DNA from: Anagrus nilaparvatae
Lineage: Eukaryota; Arthropoda; Insecta; Hymenoptera; Mymaridae
DNA: 64,000 nt
Direction of reading: 5' to 3'
NCBI GenBank assembly: GCA_022575985.1
Contig: JAKSXM010000007.1
Coordinates: 33,668,501 to 33,732,500, forward strand
Below are positions 42,472 to 57,255 of the stretch, one piece after another (position 1 is the stretch's first letter; each line of letters opens with the position of its first letter). Below the pieces are notes generated by a model. It was given only the letters and a program-made list of their open reading frames with translations, was not told the origin of the DNA and ran no database searches. Both the position numbers and the translations under genes were made by a program.

Positions 42472-45400
42472 TGTTATGTTAGGATAGTGGGAAGGAAGGC
42501 TTTTTATAAATTTGCAGCATGATAAATTTTGTAAGTTAGCGGGACGGAAGGTTTTTTTATAACTTTTGGTAAGTTAGCGGGACGGAAGGTTTTTTTGAAT
42601 AAATTTTGTAAAAAGATAAATTTTAGGTAAGTTAGCGGGATGGAAGCTTTTTTTATAAATTTTGTGAAATGATAAATTTTAGTAAGTTAGCGGGACGGAA
42701 GGTTTTTTTATAAAATTTGTAAAATGATAAAATTTTGGTAAGTTAGCGGGACAGAAGGTTTTTTTTTATAAATTTTGGTAAGTTAGCGGGACGGAAGGTT
42801 TTTTTATAAATTTTGTAAAATGATAAATTTTAGGTAAGTTAGCGGGACGGAAGGTTTTTTTTATAAATTTTGTAAAATGATAAATTTTAGGTAAGTTAGC
42901 GGGACGGAAGGTTTTTTTATAAATTTTGTAAAATGATAAAATTTTGGTAAGTTAGCGGAACGAAAGGTTTTTTTTTAAATTTTGGTAAGTTAGCGGGACG
43001 GAAGGTTTTTTTTATAAATTTTGGTAAGTTAGCGGGACGGAAGGTTTTTTATAAATTTTGGTAAGTGAGCGGGACGGAAGGTTTTTTTATAAATTTTGTA
43101 AAATAATAAATTTTAGGTAAGTTAGCGGGACGGAAGGTTTTTTTTATAAATTTTGTAAAATGATAAATTTTAATTAAGTTAGCGGGACGGAAGGTTTTTT
43201 TATAAATTTTGTAAAATGATAAAATTTTGGTAAGTTAGCGGGACGGAAGGTTTTTTTTTAAATTTTGGTAAGATAGCGGGACGGAAGGTTTTTTTTATAA
43301 ATTTTGGTAAGTTAGCGGGACGGAAGGTTTTTTATAAATTTTGTAAAATGATAAATTTTAGTAAGTTAGCGGGACGAAAGGTTTTTTATAAATTTTGGTA
43401 AGTTAGCGGGACGGAAGGTTATTTTTATAAATTTTGCAAAATGATAAATTTTAGATAAGTTAGCGGGACAGAAGGTTTTTTATAAATTTTGTAAAATGAT
43501 AAATTTTAGTAAGTTAGCGGGACGGAAGGTTATTTTTATAAATTTTGCAAAATGATAAATTTTAGATAAGTTAGCGGGACAGAAGGTTTTTTTATAAATT
43601 TTGTAAAATGATAAAATTTTGGTAAGTTAGCGGGACGGAAGGTTTTTTTTTAAATTTTGGTAAGATAGCGGGACGGAAGGTTTTTTTTATAAATTTTGGT
43701 AAGTTAGCGGGACGGAAGGTTTTTTATAAATTTTGTAAAATGATAAATTTTAGTAAGTTAGCGGGACGAAAGGTTTTTTATAAATTTTGGTAAGTTAGCG
43801 GGACGGAAGGTTTTTTTATAAATTTTGTAAAATGATAAAATTTTGGTAAGTTAGCGGGACGGAAGGTTTTTTTTTAAATTTTGGTAAGATAGCGGGACGG
43901 AAGGTTTTTTTTATAAATTTTGGTAAGTTAGCGGGACGGAAGGTTTTTTATAAATTTTGTAAAATGATAAATTTTAGTAAGTTAGCGGGACGAAAGGTTT
44001 TTTATAAATTTTGGTAAGTTAGCGGGACGGAAGGTTATTTTTATAAATTTTGCAAAATGATAAATTTTAGGTAAGTTAGCGGGACGGAAGGTTTTATCTA
44101 TAAATTTTGTAAAATGATAAATTTTAGGTAAGTTAGCGGGACGGAAGGTTTTTTTATAAATTTTGTAAAATGATAAAATTTTGGTAAGTTAGCGGGACGG
44201 AAGGTTTTTTTTTAAATTTTGGTAAGTTAGCGGGACGGAAGGTTTTTTTTTAAATTTTGGTAAGTTAGCGGGACGGAAGGTTTTTTTTTAAATTTTGGTA
44301 AGTTAGCGGGACGGAAGGTTTTTTTTATAAATTTTGGTAAGTTAGCGGGACGGAAGGTTTTTTTATAAATTTTGGTAAGTGAGCGGGACGGAAGGTATTT
44401 TTATAAATTTTGTAAAATGATAAATTTTAGGTAAGTTAGCGGGACGGAAGGTTTTTTTATAAATTTTGTAAAATGATAAAATTTTGGTAAGTTAGCGGGA
44501 CGAAAGGTTTTTTTTATAAATTTTGTAAAATGATAAATTTTAGGTAAGTTAGCGGGACGGAAGGTTTTTTTATAAATTTTGTAAAATGATAAAATTTTGG
44601 TAAGTTAGCGGGACGGAAGGTTTTTTTATAAATTTTGTAAAATGATAAATTTTAGTAAGTTAGCGGGACGAAAGGTTTTTTATAAATTTTGGTAAGTTAG
44701 CGGGACGGAAGGTTTTTTTTATAAATTTTGTAAAATGATAAATTTTAGGTAAGTTAGCGGGACGGAAGGTTTTTTTATAAATTTTGTAAAATGATAAAAT
44801 TTTGGTAAGTTAGCGGGACGAAAGGTTTTTTTTTAAATTTTGGTAAGTTAGCGGGACGAAAGGTTTTTTTTTAAATTTTGGTAAGTTAGCGGGACGGAAG
44901 GTTTTTTTTATAAATTTTGGTAAGTTAGCGGGACGGAAGGTTTTTTTTATAAATTTTGGTAAGTTAGCGGGACGGAAGGTTTTTTTTATAAATTTTGTAA
45001 AATGATAAATTTTAGGTAAGTTAGCGAGACGGAAGGTTTTTTTATAAATTTTGTAAAATGATAAAATTTTGGTAAGTCAGCGGAACGAAAGGTTTTTTTT
45101 TAAATTTTGGTAAGTTAGCGGGACGGAAGGTTTTTTTTATAAATTTTGTAAAATGATAAATTTTAGGTAAGTTAGCGGGACGGAAGGTTTTTTTATAAAT
45201 TTTGTAAAATGACAAATTTTAGTAAGTTAGCAGGACGGAAGGTTTTTTTATAAATTTTGTAAAATGATAATATTTTGATAAGTTAGCGGGACGAAAGGTT
45301 TTTTTATAAATTTTGGTAAGTGAGCGGGACGGAAGGTTTTTTTATAAATTTTGTAAAATGATAAATTTTAGGTAAGTTAGCGGGACGGAAGGTTTTTTAT

Positions 45401-48400
45401 AAATTTTGTAAAATGATAAATTTTAGTAAGTTAGCGGGACGAAAGGTTTTTTATAAATTTTGGTAAGTTAGCGGGACGGAAGGTTTTTTTTATAAAATTT
45501 GTAAAATGATAAATTTTAGATAAGTTAGCGGGACGGAAGGTTTTTTTATAAATTTTGTAAAATGATAAATTTTAGTAAGTTAGCGGGACGGAAGGTTTTT
45601 TTAAAAATTTTGTAAAATGATAAATTTTAGGTAAGTTAGCGGGACGGAAGGTTTTTTATAAATTTTGTAAAATGATAAATTTTAGTAAGTTAGCGGGACG
45701 AAAGGATTTTTATAAATTTTGGTAAGTTAGCGGGACGGAAGGTTTTTTTTATAAAATTTGTAAAATGATAAATTTCAGATAAGTTAGCGGGACGGAAGGT
45801 TTTTTTATAAATTTTGTAAAATGATAAATTTTAGTAAGTTAGCGGGACGGAAGGTTTTTTTATAAATTTTGTAAAATGATAAAATTTTGGTAAGTTAGCG
45901 GAACGGAAGGTTTTTTTTATAAATTTTGGTAAGTTAGCGGGACGGAAGGTTTTTTTATAAATTTTGTAAAATGATAAATTTTGGTAAGTTAGCGGGACGG
46001 AAGGTTTTTTTTATAAATTTTGGTAAGTTAGCGGGACGGAAGGTTTTTTATAAATTTTGTAAAATGATAAATTTTAGTAAGTTAGCGGGACGGAAGGTTT
46101 TTTTTATAAATTTTGTAAAATGATAAATTTTAGGTAAGTTAGCGGGACGGAAGGTTTTTTATAAATTTTGTAAAATGATAAATTTTAGTAAGTTAGCAGG
46201 ACGGAAGGTTTTTTTATAAATTTTGTAAAATGATAATATTTTGATAAGTTAGCGGGACGGAAGGTTTTTTTTTAAATTTTGGTAAGTTAGCGGGACGGAA
46301 GGTTTTTTTTATAAATTTTGGTAAGTTAGCGGGACGGAAGGTTTTTTTATAAATTTTGTAAAATGATAAATTTTGGTAAGTTAGCGGGACGGAAGGTTTT
46401 TTTTATAAATTTTGGTAAGTTAGCGGGACGGAAGGTTTTTTATAAATTTTGTAAAATGCTAAATTTTAGTAAGTTAGCGGGACGGAAGGTTTTTTTTATA
46501 AATTTTGTAAAATGATAAATTTTAGGTAAGTTAGCGGGACGGAAGGTTTTTTTATAAATTTTGTAAAATGATAAATTTTAGTAAGTTAGCAGGACGGAAG
46601 GTTTTTTTATAAATTTTGTAAAATGATAATATTTTGATAAGTTAGCGGGGCGGAAGGTTTTTTTTTAAATTTTGGTAAGTTAGCGGGACGGAAGGTTTTT
46701 TTTATAAATTTTGGAAAGTTAGCGGGACGGAAGGTTTTTTATAAATTTTGTAAAATGATAAATTTTGGTAAGTTAGCGGGACGAAAGGTTTTTTTTTAAA
46801 TTTTGGTAAGTTAGCGGGACGGAAGGTTTTTTTTATAAATTTTGTAAAATGATAAATTTTAGGTAAGTTAGCGGGACGGAAGGTTTTTTTATAAATTTTG
46901 TAAAATGATAAAATTTTGGTAAGTTAGCGGGACGGAAGGTTTTTTTTTAAATTTTGGTAAGATAGCGGGACGGAAGGTTTTTTTTATAAATTTTGGTAAG
47001 TTAGCGGGACGGAAGGTTTTTTATAAATTTTGTAAAATGATAAATTTTAGTAAGTTAGCGGGACGAAAGGTTTTTTATAAATTTTGGTAAGTTAGCGGGA
47101 CGGAAGGTTATTTTTATAAATTTTGCAAAATGATAAATTTTAGATAAGTTAGCGGGACAGAAGGTTTTTTATAAATTTTGTAAAATGATAAATTTTAGTA
47201 AGTTAGCGGGACGAAAGGTTTTTTTATAAATTTTGGTAAGTGAGCGGGACGGAAGGTATTTTTATAAATTTTGTAAAATGATAAATTTTGGTAAGTTAGC
47301 GGGACGGAAGGTTTTATTTATAAATTTTGTAAAATGATAAATTTTAGGTAAGTTAGCGGGACGGAAGGTTTTTTTATAAATTTTGTAAAATGATAAAATT
47401 TTGGTAAGTTAGCGGGACGGAAGGTTTTTTTTTAAATTTTGGTAAGTTAGCGGGACGGAAGGTTTTTTTTTAAATTTTGGTAAGTTAGCGGGACGGAAGG
47501 TTTTTTTTTAAATTTTGGTAAGTTAGCGGGACGGAAGGTTTTTTTTATAAATTTTGGTAAGTTAGCGGGACGGAAGGTTTTTTATAAATTTTGTAAAATG
47601 ATAAATTTTAGTAAGTTAGCGGGACGAAAGGTTTTTTTATAAATTTTGGTAAGTGAGCGGGACGGAAGGTATTTTTATAAATTTTGTAAAATGATAAATT
47701 TTAGGTAAGTTAGCGGGACGGAAGGTTTTTTTATAAATTTTGTAAAATGATAAATTTTAGTAAGTTAGCGGGACGAAAGGTTTTTTATAAATTTTGGTAA
47801 GTTAGCGGGACGGAAGGTTTTTTTTATAAATTTTGTAAAATGATAAATTTTAGGTAAGTTAGCGGGACGGAAGGTTTTTTTATAAATTTTGTAAAATGAT
47901 AAAATTTTGGTAAGTTAGCGGGACGAAAGGTTTTTTTTTAAATTTTGGTAAGTTAGCGGGACGGAAGGTTTTTTTTATAAATTTTGGTAAGTTAGCGGGA
48001 CGGAAGGTTTTTTTTATAAATTTTGGTAAGTTAGCGGGACGGAAGGTTTTTTTTATAAATTTTGTAAAATGATAAATTTTAGGTAAGTTAGCGAGACGGA
48101 AGGTTTTTTTATAAATTTTGTAAAATGATAAAATTTTGGTAAGTCAGCGGAACGAAAGGTTTTTTTTTAAATTTTGGTAAGTTAGCGGGACGGAAGGTTT
48201 TTTTTATAAATTTTGTAAAATGATAAATTTTAGGTAAGTTAGCGGGACGGAAGGTTTTTTTATAAATTTTGTAAAATGATAAAATTTTGGTAAGTTAGCG
48301 GGACGGAAGGTTTTTTTATAAATTTTGTAAAATGATAAATTTTAGTAAGTTAGCGGGACGAAAGGTTTTTTATAAATTTTGGTAAGTTAACGGGACGGAA

Positions 48401-51400
48401 GGTTTTTTTTATAAATTTTGTAAAATGATAAATTTTAGGTAAGTTAGCGGGACGGAAGGTTTTTTTATAAATTTTGTAAAATGATAAAATTTTGGTAAGT
48501 TAGCGGGACGGAAGGTTTTTTTATAAATTTTGTAAAATGATAAATTTTAGGTAAGTTAGCAGGACGGAAGGTTTTTTTATAAATTTTGTAAAATGATAAA
48601 ATTTTGGTAAGTTAGCGGGACGGAAGGTTTTTTTTTAAATTTTGGTAAGTTAGCGGGACGGAAGGTTTTTTTTATAAATTTTGGTAAGTTAGCGGGACGG
48701 AAGGTTTTTTATAAATTTTGTAAAATGATAAAATTTTGGTAAGTTAGCGGGACGAAAGGTTTTTTATAAATTTTGGTAAGTTAGCGGGACGGAAGGTTTT
48801 TTTTATAAATTTTGTAAAATGATAAATTTTAGGTAAGTTAGCGGGACGGAAGGTTTTTTTATAAATTTTGTAAAATGATAAAATTTTGGTAAGTTAGCGG
48901 GACGAAAGGTTTTTTTTTAAATTTTGGTAAGTTAGCGGGACGGAAGGTTTTTTTTATAAATTTTGGTAAGTTAGCGGGACGGAAGGTTTTTTTTATAAAT
49001 TTTGGTAAGTTAGCGGGACGGAAGGTTTTTTTTATAAATTTTGTAAAATGATAAATTTTAGGTAAGTTAGCGAGACGGAAGGTTTTTTTATAAATTTTGT
49101 AAAATGATAAAATTTTGGTAAGTCAGCGGAACGAAAGGTTTTTTTTTAAATTTTGGTAAGTTAGCGGGACGGAAGGTTTTTTTTATAAATTTTGTAAAAT
49201 GATAAATTTTAGGTAAGTTAGCGGGACGGAAGGTTTTTTTATAAATTTTGTAAAATGACAAATTTTAGTAAGTTAGCAGGACGGAAGGTTTTTTTATAAA
49301 TTTTGTAAAATGATAATATTTTGATAAGTTAGCGGGACGAAAGGTTTTTTTATAAATTTTGGTAAGTGAGCGGGACGGAAGGTTTTTTTATAAATTTTGT
49401 AAAATGATAAATTTTAGGTAAGTTAGCGGGACGGAAGGTTTTTTATAAATTTTGTAAAATGATAAATTTTAGTAAGTTAGCGGGACGAAAGGTTTTTTAT
49501 AAATTTTGGTAAGTTAGCGGGACGGAAGGTTTTTTTTATAAAATTTGTAAAATGATAAATTTTAGATAAGTTAGCGGGACGGAAGGTTTTTTTTTAAATT
49601 TTGGTAAGTTAGCGGGACGGAAGGTTTTTTTTATAAATTTTGGTAAGTTAGCGGGACGGAAGGTTTTTTTATAAATTTTGGTAAGTGAGCGGGACGGAAG
49701 GTATTTTTATAAATTTTGTAAAATGATAAATTTTAGGTAAGTTAGCGGGACGGAAGGTTTTTTTATAAATTTTGTAAAATGATAAAATTTTGGTAAGTTA
49801 GCGGGACGAAAGGTTTTTTTTATAAATTTTGTAAAATGATAAATTTTAGGTAAGTTAGCGGGACGGAAGGTTTTTTTATAAATTTTGTAAAATGATAAAA
49901 TTTTGGTAAGTTAGCGGGACGGAAGGTTTTTTTTTAAATTTTGGTAAGTTAGCGGGACGGAAGGTTTTTTTTTAAATTTTGGTAAGTTAGCGGGACGGAA
50001 GGTTTTTTTTTAAATTTTGGTAAGTTAGCGGGACGGAAGGTTTTTTTTATAAATTTTGGTAAGTTAGCGGGACGGAAGGTTTTTTATAAATTTTGTAAAA
50101 TGATAAATTTTAGTAAGTTAGCGGGACGAAAGGTTTTTTTATAAATTTTGGTAAGTGAGCGGGACGGAAGGTATTTTTATAAATTTTGTAAAATGATAAA
50201 TTTTAGGTAAGTTAGCGGGACGGAAGGTTTTTTTATAAATTTTGTAAAATGATAAATTTTAGTAAGTTAGCGGGACGAAAGGTTTTTTATAAATTTTGGT
50301 AAGTTAGCGGGACGGAAGGTTTTTTTTATAAATTTTGTAAAATGATAAATTTTAGGTAAGTTAGCGGGACGGAAGGTTTTTTTATAAATTTTGTAAAATG
50401 ATAAAATTTTGGTAAATTAGCGGGACGAAAGGTTTTTTTTTAAATTTTGGTAAGTTAGCGGGACGGAAGGTTTTTTTTATAAATTTTGGTAAGTTAGCGG
50501 GACGGAAGGTTTTTTTTATAAATTTTGGTAAGTTAGCGGGACGGAAGGTTTTTTTTATAAATTTTGTAAAATGATAAATTTTAGGTAAGTTAGCGAGACG
50601 GAAGGTTTTTTTATAAATTTTGTAAAATGATAAAATTTTGGTAAGTCAGCGGAACGAAAGGTTTTTTTTTAAATTTTGGTAAGTTAGCGGGACGGAAGGT
50701 TTTTTTTATAAATTTTGTAAAATGATAAATTTTAGGTAAGTTAGCGGGACGGAAGGTTTTTTTATAAATTTTGTAAAATGATAAAATTTTGGTAAGTTAG
50801 CGGGACGGAAGGTTTTTTTATAAATTTTGTAAAATGATAAATTTTAGTAAGTTAGCGGGACGAAAGGTTTTTTATAAATTTTGGTAAGTTAACGGGACGG
50901 AAGGTTTTTTTTATAAATTTTGTAAAATGATAAATTTTAGGTAAGTTAGCGGGACGGAAGGTTTTTTTATAAATTTTGTAAAATGATAAAATTTTGGTAA
51001 GTTAGCGGGACGGAAGGTTTTTTTATAAATTTTGTAAAATGATAAATTTTAGGTAAGTTAGCAGGACGGAAGGTTTTTTTATAAATTTTGTAAAATGATA
51101 AAATTTTGGTAAGTTAGCGGGACGGAAGGTTTTTTTTTAAATTTTGGTAAGTTAGCGGGACGGAAGGTTTTTTTTATAAATTTTGGTAAGTTAGCGGGAC
51201 GGAAGGTTTTTTATAAATTTTGTAAAATGATAAAATTTTGGTAAGTTAGCGGGACGAAAGGTTTTTTATAAATTTTGGTAAGTTAGCGGGACGGAAGGTT
51301 TTTTTTATAAATTTTGTAAAATGATAAATTTTAGGTAAGTTAGCGGGACGGAAGGTTTTTTTATAAATTTTGTAAAATGATAAAATTTTGGTAAGTTAGC

Positions 51401-54400
51401 GGGACGAAAGGTTTTTTTTTAAATTTTGGTAAGTTAGCGGGACGGAAGGTTTTTTTTATAAATTTTGGTAAGTTAGCGGGACGGAAGGTTTTTTTTATAA
51501 ATTTTGGTAAGTTAGCGGGACGGAAGGTTTTTTTTATAAATTTTGTAAAATGATAAATTTTAGGTAAGTTAGCGAGACGGAAGGTTTTTTTATAAATTTT
51601 GTAAAATGATAAAATTTTGGTAAGTCAGCGGAACGAAAGGTTTTTTTTTAAATTTTGGTAAGTTAGCGGGACGGAAGGTTTTTTTTATAAATTTTGTAAA
51701 ATGATAAATTTTAGGTAAGTTAGCGGGACGGAAGGTTTTTTTATAAATTTTGTAAAATGACAAATTTTAGTAAGTTAGCAGGACGGAAGGTTTTTTTATA
51801 AATTTTGTAAAATGATAATATTTTGATAAGTTAGCGGGACGAAAGGTTTTTTTATAAATTTTGGTAAGTGAGCGGGACGGAAGGTTTTTTTATAAATTTT
51901 GTAAAATGATAAATTTTAGGTAAGTTAGCGGGACGGAAGGTTTTTTATAAATTTTGTAAAATGATAAATTTTAGTAAGTTAGCGGGACGAAAGGTTTTTT
52001 ATAAATTTTGGTAAGTTAGCGGGACGGAAGGTTTTTTTTATAAAATTTGTAAAATGATAAATTTTAGATAAGTTAGCGGGACGGAAGGTTTTTTTATAAA
52101 TTTTGTAAAATGATAAATTTTAGTAAGTTAGCGGGACGGAAGGTTTTTTTAAAAATTTTGTAAAATGATAAATTTTAGGTAAGTTAGCGGGACGGAAGGT
52201 TTTTTATAAATTTTGTAAAATGATAAATTTTAGTAAGTTAGCGGGACGAAAGGATTTTTATAAATTTTGGTAAGTTAGCGGGACGGAAGGTTTTTTTTAT
52301 AAAATTTGTAAAATGATAAATTTCAGATAAGTTAGCGGGACGGAAGGTTTTTTTATAAATTTTGTAAAATGATAAATTTTAGTAAGTTAGCGGGACGGAA
52401 GGTTTTTTTATAAATTTTGTAAAATGATAAAATTTTGGTAAGTTAGCGGAACGGAAGGTTTTTTTTATAAATTTTGGTAAGTTAGCGGGACGGAAGGTTT
52501 TTTTATAAATTTTGTAAAATGATAAATTTTGGTAAGTTAGCGGGACGGAAGGTTTTTTTTATAAATTTTGGTAAGTTAGCGGGACGGAAGGTTTTTTATA
52601 AATTTTGTAAAATGATAAATTTTAGTAAGTTAGCGGGACGGAAGGTTTTTTTTATAAATTTTGTAAAATGATAAATTTTAGGTAAGTTAGCGGGACGGAA
52701 GGTTTTTTATAAATTTTGTAAAATGATAAATTTTAGTAAGTTAGCAGGACGGAAGGTTTTTTTATAAATTTTGTAAAATGATAATATTTTGATAAGTTAG
52801 CGGGACGGAAGGTTTTTTTTTAAATTTTGGTAAGTTAGCGGGACGGAAGGTTTTTTTTATAAATTTTGGTAAGTTAGCGGGACGGAAGGTTTTTTTATAA
52901 ATTTTGTAAAATGATAAATTTTGGTAAGTTAGCGGGACGGAAGGTTTTTTTTATAAATTTTGGTAAGTTAGCGGGACGGAAGGTTTTTTATAAATTTTGT
53001 AAAATGATAAATTTTAGTAAGTTAGCGGGACGGAAGGTTTTTTTTATAAATTTTGTAAAATGATAAATTTTAGGTAAGTTAGCGGGACGGAAGGTTTTTT
53101 TATAAATTTTGTAAAATGATAAATTTTAGTAAGTTAGCAGGACGGAAGGTTTTTTTATAAATTTTGTAAAATGATAATATTTTGATAAGTTAGCGGGGCG
53201 GAAGGTTTTTTTTTAAATTTTGGTAAGTTAGCGGGACGGAAGGTTTTTTTTATAAATTTTGGAAAGTTAGCGGGACGGAAGGTTTTTTATAAATTTTGTA
53301 AAATGATAAATTTTGGTAAGTTAGCGGGACGAAAGGTTTTTTTATAAATTTTGGTAAGTGAGCGGGACGGAAGGTTTTTTTATAAATTTTGTAAAATGAT
53401 AAATTTTAGGTAAGTTAGCGGGACGGAAGGTTTTTTATAATTTTTGTAAAATGATAAATTTTAGGTAAGTTAGCAGGACGGAAGGTTTTTTTATAAATTT
53501 TGTAAAATGATAAAATTTTGGTAAGTTAGCGGGACGGAAGGTTTTTTTTTAAATTTTGGTAAGTTAGCGGGACGGAAGGTTTTTTTTATAAATTTTGGTA
53601 AGTTAGCGGGACGGAAGGTTTTTTATAAATTTTGTAAAATGATAAAATTTTGGTAAGTTAGCGGAACGGAAGGTTTTTTTTATAAATTTTGGTAAGTTAG
53701 CGGGAAGGAAGGTTTTTTTTATAAATTTTGTAAAATTATAAATTTTAGGTAAGTTAGCGGGACGGAAGGTTTTTTTATAAATATTGTAAAATGATAAATT
53801 TTGGTAAGTTAGCGGGACGAAAGGTTTTTTTATAAATTTTGGTAAGTGAGCGGGACGGAAGGTTTTTTTATAAATTTTGTAAAATGATAAATTTTAGGTA
53901 AGTTAGCGGGACGGAAGGGTTTTTTATAATTTTTGTAAAATGATAAATTTTAGGTACGTTAGCAGGACGGAAGGTTTTTTTATAAATTTTGTAAAATGAT
54001 AAAATTTTGGTAAGTTAGCGGGACGGAAGGTTTTTTTTTAAATTTTGGTAAGTTAGCGGGACGGAAGGTTTTTTTTATAAATTTTGGTAAGTTAGCGGGA
54101 CGGAAGGTTTTTTATAAATTTTGTAAAATGATAAAATTTTGGTAAGTTAGCGGAACGGAAGGTTTGTTTTATAAATTTTGGTAAGTTAGCGGGACGGAAG
54201 GTTTTTTTATAAATTTTGTAAAATGATAAATTTTGGTAAGTTAGCGGGACGGAAGGTTTTTTTTATAAATTTTGGTAAGTTAGCGGGACGGAAGGTTTTT
54301 TATAAATTTTGTAAAATGATAAATTTTAGTAAGTTAGCGGGACGGAAGGTTTTTTTTATAAATTTTGTAAAATGATAAATTTTAGGTAAGTTAGCGGGAC

Positions 54401-57255
54401 GGAAGGTTTTTTTATAAATTTTGTAAAATGATAAATTTTAGTAAGTTAGCAGGACGGAAGGTTTTTTTATAAATTTTGTAAAATGATAATATTTTGATAA
54501 GTTAGCGGGACGGAAGGTTTTTTTTTAAATTTTGGTAAGTTAGCGGGACGGAAGGTTTTTTTTATAAATTTTGGTAAGTTAGCGGGACGGAAGGTTTTTT
54601 TATAAATTTTGTAAAATGATAAATTTTAGTAAGTTAGCAGGACGGAAGGTTTTTTTATAAATTTTGTAAAATGATAATATTTTGATAAGTTAGCGGGACG
54701 GAAGGTTTTTTTTTAAATTTTGGTAAGTTAGCGGGACGGAAGGTTTTTTTTATAAATTTTGGTAAGTTAGCGGGACGGAAGGTTTTTTTATAAATTTTGT
54801 AAAATGATAAATTTTGGTAAGTTAGCGGGACGGAAGGTTTTTTTTATAAATTTTGGTAAGTTAGCGGGACGGAAGGTTTTTTATAAATTTTGTAAAATGA
54901 TAAATTTTAGTAAGTTAGCGGGACGGAAGGTTTTTTTTATAAATTTTGTAAAATGATAAATTTTAGGTAAGTTAGCGGGACGGAAGGTTTTTTTATAAAT
55001 TTTGTAAAATGATAATATTTTGATAAGTTAGCGGGGCGGAAGGTTTTTTTTTAAATTTTGGTAAGTTAGCGGGACGGAAGGTTTTTTTTATAAATTTTGG
55101 TAAGTGAGCGGGACGGAAGGTTTTTTTATAAATTTTGTAAAATGATAAATTTTAGGTAAGTTAGCGGGACGGAAGGGTTTTTTATAATTTTTGTAAAATG
55201 ATAAATTTTAGGTAAGTTAGCAGGACGGAAGGTTTTTTTATAAATTTTGTAAAATGATAAAATTTTGGTAAGTTAGCGGGACGGAAGGTTTTTTTTTAAA
55301 TTTTGGTAAGTTAGCGGGACGGAAGGTTTTTTTTATAAATTTTGGTAAGTTAGCGGGACGGAAGGTTTTTTATAAATTTTGTAAAATGATAAAATTTTGG
55401 TAAGTTAGCGGAACGGAAGGTTTTTTTTATAAATTTTGGTAAGTTAGCGGGACGGAAGGTTTTTTTATAAATTTTGTAAAATGATAAATTTTGGTAAGTT
55501 AGCGGGACGGAAGGTTTTTTTTATAAATTTTGGTAAGTTAGCGGGACGGAAGGTTTTTTATAAATTTTGTAAAATGATAAATTTTAGTAAGTTAGCGGGA
55601 CGGAAGGTTTTTTTTATAAATTTTGTAAAATGATAAATTTTAGGTAAGTTAGCGGGACGGAAGGTTTTTTTATAAATTTTGTAAAATGATAAATTTTAGT
55701 AAGTTAGCAGGACGGAAGGTTTTTTTATAAATTTTGTAAAATGATAATATTTTGATAAGTTAGCGGGACGGAAGGTTTTTTTTTAAATTTTGGTAAGTTA
55801 GCGGGACGGAAGGTTTTTTTTATAAATTTTGGTAAGTTAGCGGGACGGAAGGTTTTTTTATAAATTTTGTAAAATGATAAATTTTAGTAAGTTAGCAGGA
55901 CGGAAGGTTTTTTTATAAATTTTGTAAAATGATAATATTTTGATAAGTTAGCGGGACGGAAGGTTTTTTTTTAAATTTTGGTAAGTTAGCGGGACGGAAG
56001 GTTTTTTTTATAAATTTTGGTAAGTTAGCGGGACGGAAGGTTTTTTTATAAATTTTGTAAAATGATAAATTTTGGTAAGTTAGCGGGACGGAAGGTTTTT
56101 TTTATAAATTTTGGTAAGTTAGCGGGACGGAAGGTTTTTTATAAATTTTGTAAAATGATAAATTTTAGTAAGTTAGCGGGACGGAAGGTTTTTTTTATAA
56201 ATTTTGTAAAATGATAAATTTTAGGTAAGTTAGCGGGACGGAAGGTTTTTTTATAAATTTTGTAAAATGATAAATTTTACTAAGTTAGCAGGACGGAAGG
56301 TTTTTTTATAAATTTTGTAAAATGATAATATTTTGATAAGTTAGCGGGGCGGAAGGTTTTTTTTTAAATTTTGGTAAGTTAGCGGGACGGAAGGTTTTTT
56401 TTATAAATTTTGGAAAGTTAGCGGGACGGAAGGTTTTTTATAAATTTTGTAAAATGATAAATTTTGGTAAGTTAGCGGGACGAAAGGTTTTTTTATAAAT
56501 TTTGGTAAGTGAGCGGGACGGAAGGTTTTTTTATAAATTTTGTAAAATGATAAATTTTAGGTAAGTTAGCGGGACGGAAGGTTTTTTATAATTTTTGTAA
56601 AATGATAAATTTTAGGTAAGTTAGCAGGACGGAAGGTTTTTTTATAAATTTTGTAAAATGATAAAATTTTGGTAAGTTAGCGGGACGGAAGGTTTTTTTT
56701 TAAATTTTGGTAAGTTAGCGGGACGGAAGGTTTTTTTTATAAATTTTGGTAAGTTAGCGGGACGGAAGGTTTTTTATAAATTTTGTAAAATGATAAAATT
56801 TTGGTAAGTTAGCGGAACGGAAGGTTTTTTTTATAAATTTTGGTAAGTTAGCGGGAAGGAAGGTTTTTTTTATAAATTTTGTAAAATTATAAATTTTAGG
56901 TAAGTTAGCGGGACGGAAGGTTTTTTTATAAATATTGTAAAATGATAAATTTTAGTAAGTTAGCGGGACGGAAGGTTTTTTTATAAATTTTGTAAAATGA
57001 TAAAATTTAGGTAAGTTAGCGGGAAGGAAGGTTTTTTTTATAAATTTTGGTAAGTTAGCGGGACGGAAGGTTTTTTTTATAAATTTTGGTAAGTTAGCAG
57101 GACGGGAGGTTTTTTTTTATAAATTTTGTAAAATGATAAATTTTAGTAAGTTAGCGGGACGGAAGGTTTTTTTTATAAATTTTGTAAAATGATTAAATTT
57201 TGGTAAGTTAGCGGGACGGAAGGTTTTTTATAAAAAATGATAAAATTTTGGTAAT
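42472..57255. repeat. 14.8-kb satellite array, unit GTAAGTTAGCGGGACGGAAGG
   Basis: Roughly 300 copies of a conserved 21-bp core followed by a T-run and TATAAATTTT. Two monomer lengths alternate: a short one of about 36-38 bp, and a long one of about 53-57 bp with an extra GTAAAATGATAAATTTTA. Variant cores mark higher-order copies: GCGAGACGG at about 48088/50590 and 49071/51571, and TAACGGG at 48388/50890, all about 2.5 kb apart; AATTTCAG at 45771/52319 is about 6.55 kb apart. Units degrade at both ends (GTGGGAAGGAAGG at 42488). No open frames or genes inside. Confidence 0.97.

Noticed and set aside
42472..57255. Regular short repeats as a possible CRISPR array
   Set aside because: The intervening sequences are themselves repeated T-runs and linkers, not unique spacers, and the genome is eukaryotic.
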